Assembly (NCBI GenBank): GCA_000226015.1
Contig: JH152835.1
Span: forward strand, 139,520-175,829
Source: Mnemiopsis leidyi
Taxonomy: Eukaryota > Ctenophora > Tentaculata > Lobata > Bolinopsidae
Direction: 5' to 3'
DNA length: 36,310 nt
Program-made: the position numbers and the translations under genes
The notes under the pieces: model-generated
The model's database searches: none
What the model saw: the letters and a program-made list of their open reading frames with translations, nothing else
What the model was told of the DNA's origin: nothing
Part shown: positions 34,680 to 36,310 of the stretch, one piece after another
Layout of the letters: each line of letters begins with the position of its first letter
How positions within the stretch are numbered: the first letter of the stretch is position 1

Positions 34680-34965
34680 TATCCGTGAGGTTTTATTGTG
34701 TCTCCCTGAAGAATTGTGTTGGTGGTGGTCACCTATGCAGGTGATCGTAGGTTCGATTCCCAGATTTCGGCCAATTCTAGAGAAGTGTGCTAAGGGCATA
34801 TGTGTGCATATAATGTAATCTTCTTCGGTCGACTCAGCCGAATGACTGGTAAACCATGATTGAAGGTTAAATGAGGGACTCCGTTAAAAGATCTAGAATC
34901 TTCTAGGAGCCCCTTCAGTATAACTGTAAAAGCCTGGGTACAGGTGTAACAAAATACAATACAAA
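34680..34965 (+). mobile_element. tRNA-derived SINE-like element
   Basis: A tRNA-like head includes an anticodon-arm-like hairpin TCACC-TATGCA-GGTGA and an RNA polymerase III B box GGTTCGATTCC at 34750-34760. The following body of about 200 bp matches the inverted repeat at 367-560 and ends with an ACAATACA-type tail. The 5' boundary and A box are uncertain. It carries no protein. Confidence 0.6.
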
Positions 34966-35030
34966 TCTTATACTTTGAAGTTTGTTTTTCTCTGAGACTC
35001 GAAAATTTAGCACAAGTGTTTAATCATATA

Positions 35031-35795
35031 GGGTAAGGTGCCTTATTTCGTCAGTCCCCTTATTTTGTCACTTTTGCGCTAAAAAACTGATGGAGGATTC
35101 AGATTTCGGTTTTATGCCGACTTTTTTACATCAAAAATAAGTTAAAAGGATGGGGAAACATTTAGTGTTGCGATTTGGATTCCATCTCAACTAGAAATAG
35201 GGTAAGGTGCCTTATTTTGTCATTTCAGGGCGCTTTTTTGACTTCTTGTAACATATGTAGTTGTTTATCTTAATTGATAACTCCGATTGATATGAAACCT
35301 CTACTGGCTTTTACAGGAGAATTTAGGCGGTATCTGTTCCAAATATGAACTAAATTGGACTAAAGGAAGATGGTTTGAAAAATTATTGAAAAATGTGACA
35401 AAATTAGGTAACTTTACCTAAAATTGTCATGGCGTGCCTAATTTTGTCACCTGGCTCTGGTGGAAAAAACTACGAAATTTTAGGACAATTTGGGGCATCT
35501 GAGGCATCATTTAAACGATTTTCTTGGAAGCTGTACCCTGAAAAATGTAAAAAACTATCGTTTTCATTTTTTGTGAGACAGTAAAGAAGTGTGAGATTTT
35601 GGGTATCAGATCTCAAAAATGGGTCGACGAAATTTTTTCTAAGAGTAGCTACAGTCGAAATGACTGTATTTAGCCACTCATGCAAAATTTCAAGGCCAAA
35701 AATTGTTCCGGTGACATAAAAACCATCTTAAATCTATTTTTGCCCATATTTTCAACGTATTTACCAATTTTTTCATATGTTCCCTAATTTTGTCA
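35031..35795. repeat. Cluster of CCT(A/T)ATTTTGTCA motifs, possible DNA transposon relic
   Basis: A 13-bp motif CCTWATTTTGTCA or a one- or two-base variant occurs at 35041, 35058, 35210, 35417, 35437 and 35783 on the plus strand, and inverted at 35396-35408. Two copies share a longer lead, GGGTAAGGTGCCTTATT, at 35031 and 35200. Repeated subterminal motifs of this kind are typical of DNA transposons, but no transposase frame is seen and the ends are undefined. Confidence 0.55.
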
Positions 35796-36204
35796 TCTGC
35801 ACAATCCACGCTAAATACGTTTTCTATTGGCTGAGTGTACTGGAAGGAACTGTTTTGTGACTGTAATGGTATTCAAGAACAAATTTATGGCCAAAATAGT
35901 TATTTTTCGATCACACCCTTTTATTGACGCCCAATTATATCTTTATTAGCATACTGGCTGATTGCAGATTGTTTTGAACAATCCATAGCAGGATGGACGA
36001 CTTCTAATAACAGTTAGCAACTTATCTTGCACACTACATAATGCTATATTAAGGAAGCTAATGTGCCCCTATTCTTTAATTAATCAACGGAAACTATAGA
36101 AGTATAAAGTTAAATTTTACAAATAAACTTATCTCCCAATCACTCTCTCTATCGGACACAAATTAAAAAACTGGGCAAAAGGGTCATATAGTTTGATGAG
36201 TGAC

Positions 36205-36310
36205 ACAATTTGCACCAATGGCGTCAATGGATCCGCTTAATGGAACAAATGGATGTTCCAGGTGCCAATGGCAATGATATCAATTTATAAACCATTTGAT
36301 ATCAATTTAT
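36205..36310 (-). repeat. Inverted relative of the left-end satellite
   Basis: The reverse complement of about 36208-36262 reads GGAACATCCATTTGTTCCAT, then AAGCGGATCCATTGACGCCATTGG in two parts, matching about 208-250 with few changes. The extreme end holds TGATATCAATTTAT twice (36275-36288 and 36297-36310). Confidence 0.75.

Larger units (their letters stand above)
34371..36310. other. Repeat-filled tail of the window (receptor intron)
   Basis: This lies after the last recognised receptor exon. It contains a 17-base A run at about 34630-34646, a SINE-like element, the CCTAATTTTGTCA motif cluster and satellite-like sequence. No further receptor exon is convincing; a small piece after CATACAG at 34526 (GMKVIGG) would keep phase but stops soon after. 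Confidence 0.6.

Overview
The window is eukaryotic, almost certainly animal, nuclear DNA. Genes are split by GT-AG introns, and proteins assembled across splice junctions match animal families: urocanase of the UROC1 type, a matrix metalloproteinase, an Ig/Kazal/VWD secreted protein and an ANF-type receptor ectodomain. The DNA is AT-rich and scattered with minisatellites, a MITE-like element and SINE-like repeats. An invertebrate, perhaps a non-bilaterian such as a cnidarian, fits the compact MMP and the odd domain fusion, but the species cannot be fixed from this window.

Layout. Positions 1-565 hold a CCATTG-rich satellite and a SINE-like repeat. Positions 675-19415 (+) hold a complete 12-exon urocanate hydratase gene (669 aa predicted), with a poly(A) signal at 19850. 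Two complete genes lie antisense inside its introns. Intron 2 contains a 5-exon minimal matrix metalloproteinase (4215 to 2358, minus, 229 aa). Intron 8 contains a 2-exon secreted Ig-follistatin/Kazal-Ig-VWD-C8 protein (12910 to 10902, minus, 586 aa) with its own TATA/CRE/E-box/CCAAT promoter and poly(A) signal. From about 19.9 to 31.1 kb I see no confident gene, only short repeats and a few doubtful exon-like pieces. Positions 31167-34370 (+) carry eight consecutive exons of an ANF/natriuretic-peptide-receptor-like ligand-binding domain, which runs on beyond the window. The last 2 kb are repeats: a tRNA-derived SINE-like element, a cluster of CCTAATTTTGTCA motifs, and an inverted relative of the satellite at the window start.

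The genes do not form an operon or pathway. Urocanase is a cytosolic histidine-catabolism enzyme, whereas both antisense nested genes encode predicted secreted proteins. The most unusual structural features are minisatellites built on or beside splice signals: a 34-bp tandem duplication of the exon 3 end plus donor of urocanase; a 25-bp array of CTAACTAAC (branch-point-like) units just before a receptor acceptor; and a 24-bp array starting about 10 bp after the donor of that same receptor exon.
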